Below the pieces are notes generated by a model. The model saw only the letters and a list, made by a program, of their open reading frames with translations, did not search any database and had not been told where the DNA came from. Below, piece after piece: positions 52,668-59,162 of a stretch of DNA of 59,162 nucleotides (position 1 is the stretch's first letter; each line of letters opens with the position of its first letter). Origin of the DNA: Verrucomicrobiota bacterium (GTDB lineage Bacteria; Verrucomicrobiota; Kiritimatiellia; SS1-B-03-39; UBA6053); contig JAFIGC010000017.1 in assembly GCA_020831635.1 (NCBI GenBank), positions 1 through 59,162 on the forward strand, written 5' to 3'. Position numbers and translations under genes: made by a program.

Positions 52668-54431
52668 TCAGTTGCCCTCCCCTTCGGCGCGATGCGCGTC
52701 CACCGCGTCCAAAAGTTTCTTTTCCTGGGTTTCAAATTCTTCCGCCTCCAAGGGGATGCGGTTCCAGTCCTTGGCGATCTGCTGCCAGTGAATGAAGGCG
52801 CGGCGGGCGGCGTCCCGGCTCTGGAAATGAAGCCGGGTGGTGAGAATGCGGTGAATGACGCCGAAAACGCGTTTTTGGCGGTCGGCGGAACTGGAGCCGT
52901 CCACATCGTGGAAAGCATCCTGTTGCAAATACACCTCGTCGAGAAAGTCGGCTTTGAGGTAGAGCACGAAATCGTCCAAGGCCGTGCCTTCCTCGCCCAC
53001 CACTTTCATCATTTGCTCCACGTCCCGTCCGTCCCGAAGAATTTTGCGCGATTCGTCCACCTGCTGGATATCGACCAAACTGGGGTATTTGCTCCAGCTT
53101 TCCAGGGGGTCGATGGCCGGATAACGGCGCTGGTCGGAGCGTTCGCGGCTGAGACCGTGGAACGCGCCCACCACCTTGAGGGTACTCTGGGTGACGGGTT
53201 CCTCGAAGTTGCCGCCGGCGGGGGACACGGAACCGCCGATGGTCACCGAGCCGATGGACCCGTCGTTGAGCCGCACCACGCCGCCGCGTTCGTAAAAGGA
53301 AGCGATCACGGATTCGAGGTAGGCGGGAAACGCTTCTTCGCCGGGGATTTCCTCCAGGCGTCCGGACAATTCGCGCAGGGCCTGGGCCCAGCGGGAGGTG
53401 GAGTCGGCGAGCAGGAGCACGTGCAGGCCCATCTGGCGGTAATATTCGGCCATGGTCACGGCGGTGTACACCGAGGCCTCGCGGGAGGCCACGGGCATGG
53501 AGCTGGTGTTGCAGATGATCAGGGTGCGCTCCATCAGGGAACGTCCGGTGCGGGGGTCGTCGAGTTCCGGGAATTCGCGCAGGGTTTCCACCACTTCCCC
53601 GGCCCGCTCGCCGCAGGCGGCGATGATCACCACGTCCACGTCGGCGCGGCGGCTGGTGATCTGCTGCAACACGGTTTTGCCCGCCCCGAACGGTCCGGGA
53701 ATGCAGTAGGTGCCGCCGCGGGCCACCGGGAAAAAGGTGTCCAGAATCCGCACCTGGGTGGTCATGTTTTCTGTGGGACGCAAACGCTCCTGGTAGGCCT
53801 GAATGGCTTTTTTCACCGGCCAAGTCTGATACAGTTTGATCTCGCGGAGATCCCCGTCCGCGTTCGCCACCTTGGCGATCACCGTGTCCACGGTGCAAGT
53901 GAGGGCTTCGGAAATTTCTTTGACCGTGAACGCGCCGCGCCAACCGAAGGGGACCATAATGCGATGGGTGAACAGGCCTTCCGGCACCGTGCCCACGGAA
54001 TCCCCGGCATGAACGGTGTCGCCCACTTTCACCGACGGGGTGAAGTCCCATTTCTTTTCACGGTCGAGACCGTCGATATACTCGCCCCGTTCCAGAAAAT
54101 AACCGCATTTTTCGGCGAGCTGCGGCAGGGGATTTTGCAGACCGTCGTACACCGAAGTCAGCAGACCCGGCCCCAATTCCACGGAGAGCAGTTCGCGCGA
54201 AAATTCGACTTCGCCGCCCACCTTGAGTCCGGCGGTGTCTTCAAAGACCTGCAACCAGCACTGTTTGCCGCGGATGCGGACGATTTCGGCCTTGAGCATT
54301 TTGCCGGCGAGGCGGGCGTAGCCGACTTCGTTGAGCATCACGGGCTGGTTGAAAATGACCCGGATCAGGTTGCCGTTCACACCATCGATCACGCCGGTGG
54401 AAACTGTGGAGACTGGAGAGGATTCGGTCAT
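52668..54431 (-). CDS. V-type ATPase subunit A (catalytic)
   Basis: 587 residues. The Walker A motif GPFGAGKT is at 246-253. The preceding non-homologous insert typical of A subunits is present (about 110-200). The catalytic Glu and Walker B region are around ACGERAGEV and [16 protein letters not shown]. It hydrolyses or makes ATP in the A3B3 head on the cytoplasmic face. Its start overlaps the DUF2764 stop (ATGA). Confidence 0.92.
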   Translation of the reverse strand: MTESSPVSTVSTGVIDGVNGNLIRVIFNQPVMLNEVGYARLAGKMLKAEIVRIRGKQCWLQVFEDTAGLKVGGEVEFSRELLSVELGPGLLTSVYDGLQNPLPQLAEKCGYFLERGEYIDGLDREKKWDFTPSVKVGDTVHAGDSVGTVPEGLFTHRIMVPFGWRGAFTVKEISEALTCTVDTVIAKVANADGDLREIKLYQTWPVKKAIQAYQERLRPTENMTTQVRILDTFFPVARGGTYCIPGPFGAGKTVLQQITSRRADVDVVIIAACGERAGEVVETLREFPELDDPRTGRSLMERTLIICNTSSMPVASREASVYTAVTMAEYYRQMGLHVLLLADSTSRWAQALRELSGRLEEIPGEEAFPAYLESVIASFYERGGVVRLNDGSIGSVTIGGSVSPAGGNFEEPVTQSTLKVVGAFHGLSRERSDQRRYPAIDPLESWSKYPSLVDIQQVDESRKILRDGRDVEQMMKVVGEEGTALDDFVLYLKADFLDEVYLQQDAFHDVDGSSSADRQKRVFGVIHRILTTRLHFQSRDAARRAFIHWQQIAKDWNRIPLEAEEFETQEKKLLDAVDAHRAEGEGN

Positions 54432-54988
54432 GCGGGGATCTCTTTCGGGAAAAGTTGGTCGAGCAGGGGGCTCATGAAAGTTTTGGTTTGTTCCTCAAAT
54501 TGGATGGCGCCTTTTTCCTCGTCCCAGGCATCGCGAATCTCCAGCAGCCGAAGCTGGATGGCGTAGGCGAGCAAATCGGACTGCGAATACGGCGCGGCCC
54601 GGCGGCGGTCCTCCAGCCAATTCCATTTGGCCAGCAGCAAAATCCGTTCGCGCTCCAAGGGGTTGGCGCTGTCCCAGGCGGCGGTGGACTGGGCCCGCAG
54701 TTGGTCAAACCGGTAGGGCAAATCCTCCGGGGTTTCCTCCACGGCGCCCGCGGGCAGTCGCTTGACCCGGGCGCGGTCGTTGAAGTTCCGCACTTCCCAC
54801 CAGGCCTGGGCCCATTCTTTGGCAAAATCACTTTTGCCGCCCGGCGGCATGGCGCAAACTTCTTCCAACTCGTTCATTTCCGATTCCGGCAAATGCGCGT
54901 CGCAACGGGTCAGAAACTGCTCCAAGGTCAGCGGTGCCGGCTCTTGAAGGCTCAGCGAGGGGAAACTGGCGAGCAAAAAGACCCGCAT
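54428..54988 (-). CDS. DUF2764 protein, probable V-ATPase subunit C-like component
   Basis: 186 residues, mostly helical, rich in Trp, Glu, Arg and Leu (for example ILLLAKWNWLEDRRR near 118-132). It has no membrane helix. Between subunits E and A, Chlamydia and spirochaetes carry a DUF2764 gene that stands in for subunit C, the link between the head and stator. The position, length and composition fit. ATG 54988 was chosen, since the longer frame overlaps subunit E. Confidence 0.75.
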   Translation of the reverse strand: MRVFLLASFPSLSLQEPAPLTLEQFLTRCDAHLPESEMNELEEVCAMPPGGKSDFAKEWAQAWWEVRNFNDRARVKRLPAGAVEETPEDLPYRFDQLRAQSTAAWDSANPLERERILLLAKWNWLEDRRRAAPYSQSDLLAYAIQLRLLEIRDAWDEEKGAIQFEEQTKTFMSPLLDQLFPKEIPA

Positions 54989-54992
54989 CGGC

Positions 54993-55607
54993 TCAGGCCT
55001 CCTTCGCGGGCTGCAACAATTTGGCCACTTCCGGACGCAAGTACGCGGACAGCCAACTGGCGATGGCTTCGTCGGTGACGTCCGCCACGGCGGCGCCCTC
55101 GGAAAATTGAAGTTTGAATCCTGCCTTGATTTTGGGGTTGACGACCACCTCAAACCCCTCGCCGTTTCCGGCCTCCTTCAGCAACGCAGGCAGCAGGGTT
55201 TTCAGGCGCTCCGCCGTTTTTTCATCCGCCTCCAGAGCCAAATGACCCTTGCCGGCGCTGGCAAGCGACTTGAGCAGATCCGTCAAGAGTTCCTCCGAAG
55301 ACAGGGCCGCGCCCGCCGCTGCTTTGGCAGTGATTTCCAACTGACGGTTCAGGGCGGAGCGAAACGAAAGCAGGGTGTCGCGGGCCGCCTGTTCCAGCGC
55401 GGTTTGCGTCCGAACCCGGGTGGCGTCCGCGTCCTTTTCCGCCTGATCGCGCAGACGCTCCGCCTCGCGTTCCGCGGTCGCGCGAATCGATTGGGCTTCC
55501 TCGCGGGCTTTCGCCAGCAGCGCCTCGCGCTCCGCCTCCGCCTTTTTCAAGCCTTCGGAATGGATACGGTCTAACAGGGGTTGGATGTGTTCGCTCATGT
55601 TGAGCAT
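54993..55607 (-). CDS. V-type ATPase subunit E (peripheral stator stalk)
   Basis: 204 residues. A long Ala/Glu/Arg-rich coiled coil (about 10-95) precedes a compact C-terminal domain (about 105-200), the standard E-subunit layout. It holds the A3B3 head against rotation. It is the first gene of the operon; the partner H/G subunit is not seen upstream. ATG 55607 is used, but ATG 55598 (MSEHI) is possible. Confidence 0.82.
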   Translation of the reverse strand: MLNMSEHIQPLLDRIHSEGLKKAEAEREALLAKAREEAQSIRATAEREAERLRDQAEKDADATRVRTQTALEQAARDTLLSFRSALNRQLEITAKAAAGAALSSEELLTDLLKSLASAGKGHLALEADEKTAERLKTLLPALLKEAGNGEGFEVVVNPKIKAGFKLQFSEGAAVADVTDEAIASWLSAYLRPEVAKLLQPAKEA

Positions 55608-55736
55608 GATCTTTTATGCACCCAAATCCGCCCTGCAACCTAAAAAGCGTTAAAAATTTGATGGATTCGTATTGCCTCCATGTGTTTTCCCCTCCGGAAC
55701 AGAAAATCCACTTCTCGATTCCCTTCAAGCCAGCCG

Positions 55737-55780
55737 TTTACTCATCGAGTTGAGTAAAATTACTCAATGCAGTGAGTAAT
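55737..55780. promoter_or_regulatory. Twin palindromic operators TTACTCA-N6-TGAGTAA
   Basis: Site 1 is TTTACTCA-TCGAGT-TGAGTAAA (55737-55758). Site 2 is ATTACTCA-ATGCAG-TGAGTAAT (55759-55780). Each has 8-bp perfect arms, and their centres are 22 bp apart. They lie between the V-ATPase operon (minus) and a small membrane gene (plus). Confidence 0.7.
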
Positions 55781-55820
55781 CAAAGATCAATGTTTCCCAA
55801 GAATTTACCTCAATCCTGAC

Positions 55821-56096
55821 ATGTCGGACTACAGGTTTCTTGTTTTGGGCGTTTCATCCGCCGTTTCTGCAGCGTTAATCGTTCCTTATATTTTCTGCCG
55901 CTGGGGGATTGAACTGGTTGATCGCTTTGGAAAAAAACGGCGCAAAACAAAACGCGCTTCTTCGAAAGGAAATACCCTCCTTATCTTTCTGTTTTCGTTT
56001 TATATGATCTTGATCATGATAGAATCTTATTATTCGACCCCACAAACACAGAATCATCTGAAAGAAAAATCCGGCATTGAGCGTAGTGACGAGTGA
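55821..56096 (+). CDS. Small two-helix membrane protein
   Basis: 91 residues. The first helix is at about 5-28 and the second at about 52-68. A strongly basic loop (KKRRKTKRASSKG) lies between them on the cytoplasmic side. No family is recognised. The last residues (E-R-S-D-E) come from a GACGAGTGACGAGTGACGA repeat, so the original end may be lost. It starts 40 bases after the twin operators and may be under their control. Confidence 0.5.
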   Translation: MSDYRFLVLGVSSAVSAALIVPYIFCRWGIELVDRFGKKRRKTKRASSKGNTLLIFLFSFYMILIMIESYYSTPQTQNHLKEKSGIERSDE

Positions 56097-56099
56097 CGA

Positions 56100-56345
56100 G
56101 TGACGAATGAGTAGTGCGGATTGCGGAGTGCGGAATTTCCCCCTCCGCCCCAAAGCGGTAGCTTCGTTGTACTCGCTACACGCACTCCAAAGACGCTTCG
56201 CGTCGCCCCCTTTGCCCCAGCCGAAAACCCGCGCCGCAGGCGAAATCACTGAAACCCCTGCGCGCCGCAGGCGAAAACCCCGCGCGGCTAAGCCGCAACC
56301 CTGCCCCGCCCCCCCGTAGGGTTATACCCCATAGCCGCGCTCACG
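56100..56345. repeat. REP-like arm and GCGCCGCAGGCGAAA repeats
   Basis: AGTGCGGATTGCGGAGTGCGG heptamer-like units start the region. A reverse REP-like arm with hairpin GACGCTTCGCGTC follows at 56150-56205. Then come GCGCCGCAGGCGAAATC and two similar units (56240-56285). No gene is seen. Confidence 0.75.
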
Positions 56346-56366
56346 CCGAATGTGCTAATAGGGAGG

Positions 56367-57182
56367 ATGATGAAAATTCAAAAACTCCTCTTTGTATTCG
56401 TGTCCTGCTTTGGCATTGCTTCACAATCCATGGCCGCCTTGATTCTGGGCTCGGCGGAAACTTTCGCCGTGCTTGGCGGCTCCACCGTGACCAGTACCGG
56501 GTATACAACCCTCGAGGGGGACCTTGGCGTATATTCCGGAACCGCCATCACGGGTTTCTTCGGAACAAACGCGGATGACGGGCCGGGAACCTTTACCGGC
56601 TCCTCCCACGAGGGCGATTCCGCCGCACAACAGGCCCAGGCCGATGCGTTATACGCTTATAACGAGTTGAAGGATCTCTCGTTCACGCAGGATCTGTCCG
56701 GTCAGGATCTCGGTGGATTTGTGCTCACTCCGGGAGTCTACAAATTCGACACCTCCGCCCAACTCACGGGAATCCTCACCCTCGACGGCGTCGGGGACTA
56801 CGTTTTCCAAATCGGAAGCACGCTGACCACCGCCGCGAACGCCTCCATCCTTTTCATCAACGGCGCCAACCCCTTGGGCAATGTCTTCTGGCAAATCGGC
56901 ACCTCGTCCACATTGGGCGTCGGCACTCAATTCGGCGGCACCCTCCTCGCCGACCAGAGCCATACCCTCCATGACGGTGCCCGCGTGGACGGACGGGTCA
57001 TCGCCCTACACGGCGCCGTGACCCTGGAAAACAATACCATCAACATCCCGGAACCCGCCTCGCTGGTACTGATGGCGCTGGTCGGACTGGCACTGCTCCT
57101 GTTCATGCTTCCGTTCGGAAGCGCAAAACGGAGCGCGGACACTCCTGTCCGCATACACGACACCAAGGTTATTCAACCCTGA
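56367..57182 (+). CDS. Ice-binding-like (DUF3494) exported protein with PEP-CTERM anchor
   Basis: 271 residues. A signal peptide is at about 1-24. A DUF3494 beta-helix follows (about 25-225), seen in ILGSAETFAVLGGSTVTSTG, G-D-L-G-V-Y, L-T-P-G-V-Y-K-F and G-T-L-L-A-D-Q-S-H-T-L. The PEP-CTERM anchor is IPEPASLVLMALVGLALLLF. The fold is used by ice-binding proteins and adhesins; ice binding itself is unproven. GGGAGG precedes two ATGs (56367, 56370). After the anchor, 20 extra residues are encoded partly by a GGACA-CTCC-TGTCC hairpin repeat. Confidence 0.75.
   Translation: MMKIQKLLFVFVSCFGIASQSMAALILGSAETFAVLGGSTVTSTGYTTLEGDLGVYSGTAITGFFGTNADDGPGTFTGSSHEGDSAAQQAQADALYAYNELKDLSFTQDLSGQDLGGFVLTPGVYKFDTSAQLTGILTLDGVGDYVFQIGSTLTTAANASILFINGANPLGNVFWQIGTSSTLGVGTQFGGTLLADQSHTLHDGARVDGRVIALHGAVTLENNTINIPEPASLVLMALVGLALLLFMLPFGSAKRSADTPVRIHDTKVIQP
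57135..57152. repeat. Hairpin repeat GCGGACA-CTCC-TGTCCGC
   Basis: A 7-bp perfect stem with a 4-base loop inside the C-terminal coding end of the DUF3494 gene. It lies beyond the PEP-CTERM anchor, suggesting insertion of a small palindromic repeat. Confidence 0.6.
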
Positions 57183-57270
57183 GAACAAGCGTGTTTGGCA
57201 AAAGCTTGGCGGATTTCTCGAAAATGGATTCCGAGGCCCATCCCCGGGCAATGGATTCCCGGATGTCGTC

Positions 57271-58116
57271 TCACTCGCCCCGGCGGCGGTATTGTCCGGG
57301 GGGTTGGCCGGTGTGTTCCCGGAAACAGCGGTAAAAGTGCGCGAGTTGTTCGAAGCCGGAGGCGAGGGCGACTTCGGTGAGGGGGAGGTCGGTTTCTTCG
57401 AGCAGGCGGCGGGCCGTGTCCACGCGCAGGCGGGTGAGATAACGGACGAAGGTGTTGCCGGAGGCTTCGCGGAACAGGGCGTGAAAGTGACTGCGTCCCA
57501 GCCCCACCCGTTCAGCGGCTTCGGACACGGTCTGGGGTTCGGTGTGGTGGGTTTGCAGATAATGAAAGAGCTTTGCAAAACGCTCCCGGGGCGCGACCGG
57601 GGGCAAGGCGACGTGTTGTTTTTGGTTCGGATCCCGCATAAGCGTCACGAAAAAATGTTGCAGACCCGCTTTCAGAGCCGCCGTATAGCCGGGTATCTCT
57701 TCTTTCTCCGCGCACAAATCGTGCAGCAGGGAGGTGAGCCGTTGCAGGGTCTCGGGGTTCAACTCGATCTCATGACGTCCCTCGCGTCCCTGACGCACCA
57801 GGGCTTTGAGCATCTGACAACAGTCCGCCTCCCCGTAGGCGCGCTCGGAAAAGACGCCTTCGTGGAGATAGATGACCACGGAGTCCACCGGATGCGCGGA
57901 TTTCCAGGCGGTGCAAAGGTGCGGCACGCCGGCGGGCAAACTGAACAATTGGCCGGGACGCAGGGCGTAGGAGTTGTCGGCTGCATATTGCGTGCCGCCG
58001 GAACTGAGGCTGAAATAAAATTCGTGAAAGGGATGGGTGTGCAACATGCAGTGCTTCATATGCGGCAATCGCGCGGAAAATACACTGATGCCATCCTCGG
58101 GTATGGGGGCTTTCAT
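57271..58116 (-). CDS. AraC-family transcriptional regulator
   Basis: 281 residues. An N-terminal cupin sensing domain has the H-T-H-P-F-H-E-F-Y-F pattern near 26-35 and L-P-A-G-V-P-H-L near 60-67. The C-terminal double helix-turn-helix covers about 180-278, with TVSEAAERVGLGRSHFHALF and LTEVALASGFEQLAHFYRCF followed by the usual R-x-x-x-G-x-x-P. It is divergent from the Gfo/Idh/MocA gene and probably regulates it, the same arrangement as at 12924-15781. Confidence 0.82.
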   Translation of the reverse strand: MKAPIPEDGISVFSARLPHMKHCMLHTHPFHEFYFSLSSGGTQYAADNSYALRPGQLFSLPAGVPHLCTAWKSAHPVDSVVIYLHEGVFSERAYGEADCCQMLKALVRQGREGRHEIELNPETLQRLTSLLHDLCAEKEEIPGYTAALKAGLQHFFVTLMRDPNQKQHVALPPVAPRERFAKLFHYLQTHHTEPQTVSEAAERVGLGRSHFHALFREASGNTFVRYLTRLRVDTARRLLEETDLPLTEVALASGFEQLAHFYRCFREHTGQPPGQYRRRGE

Positions 58117-58254
58117 TGGAGGAATGCATATTTTTCATGCAAAGAAATGCAATGTAATTCAAGGGTTTTAAGCATATACCGGATTTTCAGTGAAAACCAA
58201 TCGGACAATCCGTGAAGACGAACCCAAAGCACTATGCTATGCGTCCCCATAATC

Positions 58255-58328
58255 CAACCCAACCACCCACAACAAGCAACCAGCAACCAGCAACCCGCAA
58301 CCAGCAACCCGCAACCCACAACCCACCC
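58255..58328. repeat. (GCAACCN)n-type microsatellite touching a start codon
   Basis: About ten degenerate 7-base units (ACCCGCAACCAGCAACC style) run directly into the ATG of the oxidoreductase gene, leaving no room for a normal ribosome site. A shorter relative is at 12885-12920. Confidence 0.75.
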
Positions 58329-59162
58329 ATGACCCCATTCCAAATCGTACTCGTAGGCTGCGGCGGCATTTCCGACGCTTGGTTAAAAGCACTGGCAACC
58401 CTGAACACCGCCAAGGTGGTGGGACTTGTGGATTTGGAGGCCGACCACGCCCGCGCCAAGGCGGAGGCTTTCGCCTTACGGGATGTGCGCGTGGGCAATG
58501 ATTTGGACCAACTTTTGCAGGAAATGCAGGCCGAGGGGCGTCCGGCGGATGTGGTCTTTGACTGTACGGTCCCGCCCGCGCATCATCAGGTGGTTTTGAC
58601 CGCGTTAGCATGGGGCTGTCATGTGTTGGGTGAAAAACCGCTCGCCGAAACCATGCCCCAAGCCCGGGAAATGGTGGCCGCCGCCGAGAAGGCCGGACGG
58701 GTGTACGGGGTGATGCAAAACCGCCGCTGGCTGCAGGGCATCCGCCGCGTTCGCCAGGCCTTGGCACAGGGGGTGATCGGCAAACCGCATACCGTCCACA
58801 GCGATTTTTTTATCGGGGCGCATTTCGGGGGTTTTCGGGATGAAATGGAGCATGTGCTGCTGTTGGACATGGCCATCCATTCGTTTGATCAGGCCCGATT
58901 CCTGCTCGACGCCAAACCGGTTTCCGCGCTGGCCACGGAATGGAATCCACCCGGGTCCTGGTATCGTCACGGCGCTTCCGCGGCCGCGTTTTTTGAAATG
59001 GATGGCGGACGAACCGTCACCTATCGCGGCAGTTGGTGCGCCGAAGGCCTGCCCACCACTTGGGAATGCGCTTGGCGCATCATTGGCGAAAAAGGCACCC
59101 TGCTCTGGAACGGCGGAGACGAGATGCGCGCCGAAAGAGTCGACGGCGCGGACGGATTCATT
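58329..59162 (+). CDS. Gfo/Idh/MocA-family oxidoreductase (3' partial, runs off the window)
   Basis: 278 residues are visible with no stop. The dinucleotide motif GCGGIS is at about 10-15, GEKPLAE near 96-102, and the catalytic helix ends in M-A-I-H-S-F-D-Q-A-R, with the family's Asp and His (LLDMAIH). The rest of the substrate domain is cut. It differs clearly from the oxidoreductase at 14672. The divergent AraC regulator is its likely controller. The start sits at the end of a 7-base microsatellite, so another start or unusual initiation is possible. Confidence 0.82.
   Translation, partial: MTPFQIVLVGCGGISDAWLKALATLNTAKVVGLVDLEADHARAKAEAFALRDVRVGNDLDQLLQEMQAEGRPADVVFDCTVPPAHHQVVLTALAWGCHVLGEKPLAETMPQAREMVAAAEKAGRVYGVMQNRRWLQGIRRVRQALAQGVIGKPHTVHSDFFIGAHFGGFRDEMEHVLLLDMAIHSFDQARFLLDAKPVSALATEWNPPGSWYRHGASAAAFFEMDGGRTVTYRGSWCAEGLPTTWECAWRIIGEKGTLLWNGGDEMRAERVDGADGFI

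Overview
The window reads as a bacterial chromosome fragment from the PVC superphylum, most likely Verrucomicrobiota (inference). The support is a V-type ATPase operon in the chlamydial-like order E-DUF2764-A-B-D-I-K, LL-diaminopimelate aminotransferase (DapL), PEP-CTERM secreted proteins, a giant prepilin-like protein of verrucomicrobial style, many xylose-isomerase-like TIM barrels with Gfo/Idh/MocA oxidoreductases, and LacI/AraC regulators. No rRNA, tRNA or CRISPR array was seen. The left edge is a poly-G/poly-C tract that cuts a proline-rich membrane protein; the right edge cuts a Gfo/Idh/MocA gene.

Layout. 1-5.9 kb: a minus-strand run (O-methyltransferase, esterase, glutaredoxin, proline-rich membrane protein) divergent from an OxyR-type LysR regulator, then DciA-like, M20 peptidase and TauE-like genes. 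5.9-8 kb: a REP-associated tyrosine transposase (RAYT) flanked by its palindromic repeats, a 195-bp tandem array, and a Phd/RelE toxin-antitoxin pair. 8-12.2 kb: serine hydrolase, FabB, DapL and QueD. 12.2-17 kb: repeat-rich spacers around an AraC/epimerase/oxidoreductase locus. 17.5-28 kb: large exported proteins, GalM and a CDP-alcohol phosphatidyltransferase. 28.4-36.2 kb: a carbohydrate-type island with two LacI regulators, a beta-helix lipoprotein, an epimerase, a small exported protein and an M14 carboxypeptidase. 36.2-45 kb: a tandem GTP-cyclohydrolase-II-like protein with an SIS partner, a solitary m5C methyltransferase, small membrane ORFs, a HigBA-like pair, an FAH-family hydrolase and an amidase. 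45.4-48 kb: a beta-propeller-like exported protein, a VapBC-like pair and repeats. 48-55.6 kb: the V-ATPase operon. 55.7-59.2 kb: twin operators, a small membrane protein, a DUF3494/PEP-CTERM protein, an AraC regulator and the truncated oxidoreductase.

Two themes stand out. First, several families of short palindromic repeats fill nearly every long intergenic gap. They often supply the stop codon, and sometimes the C-terminal residues, of the neighbouring gene. One family shows compensatory hairpin changes and surrounds the RAYT gene that probably mobilised it. Second, a promoter-like 27-mer (25 of 27 identical) lies upstream of both the tandem GTP-cyclohydrolase-like/SIS pair and the FAH hydrolase. 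This suggests a co-regulated and possibly undescribed pathway. Functional calls rest on motifs read by eye; no database search was run.
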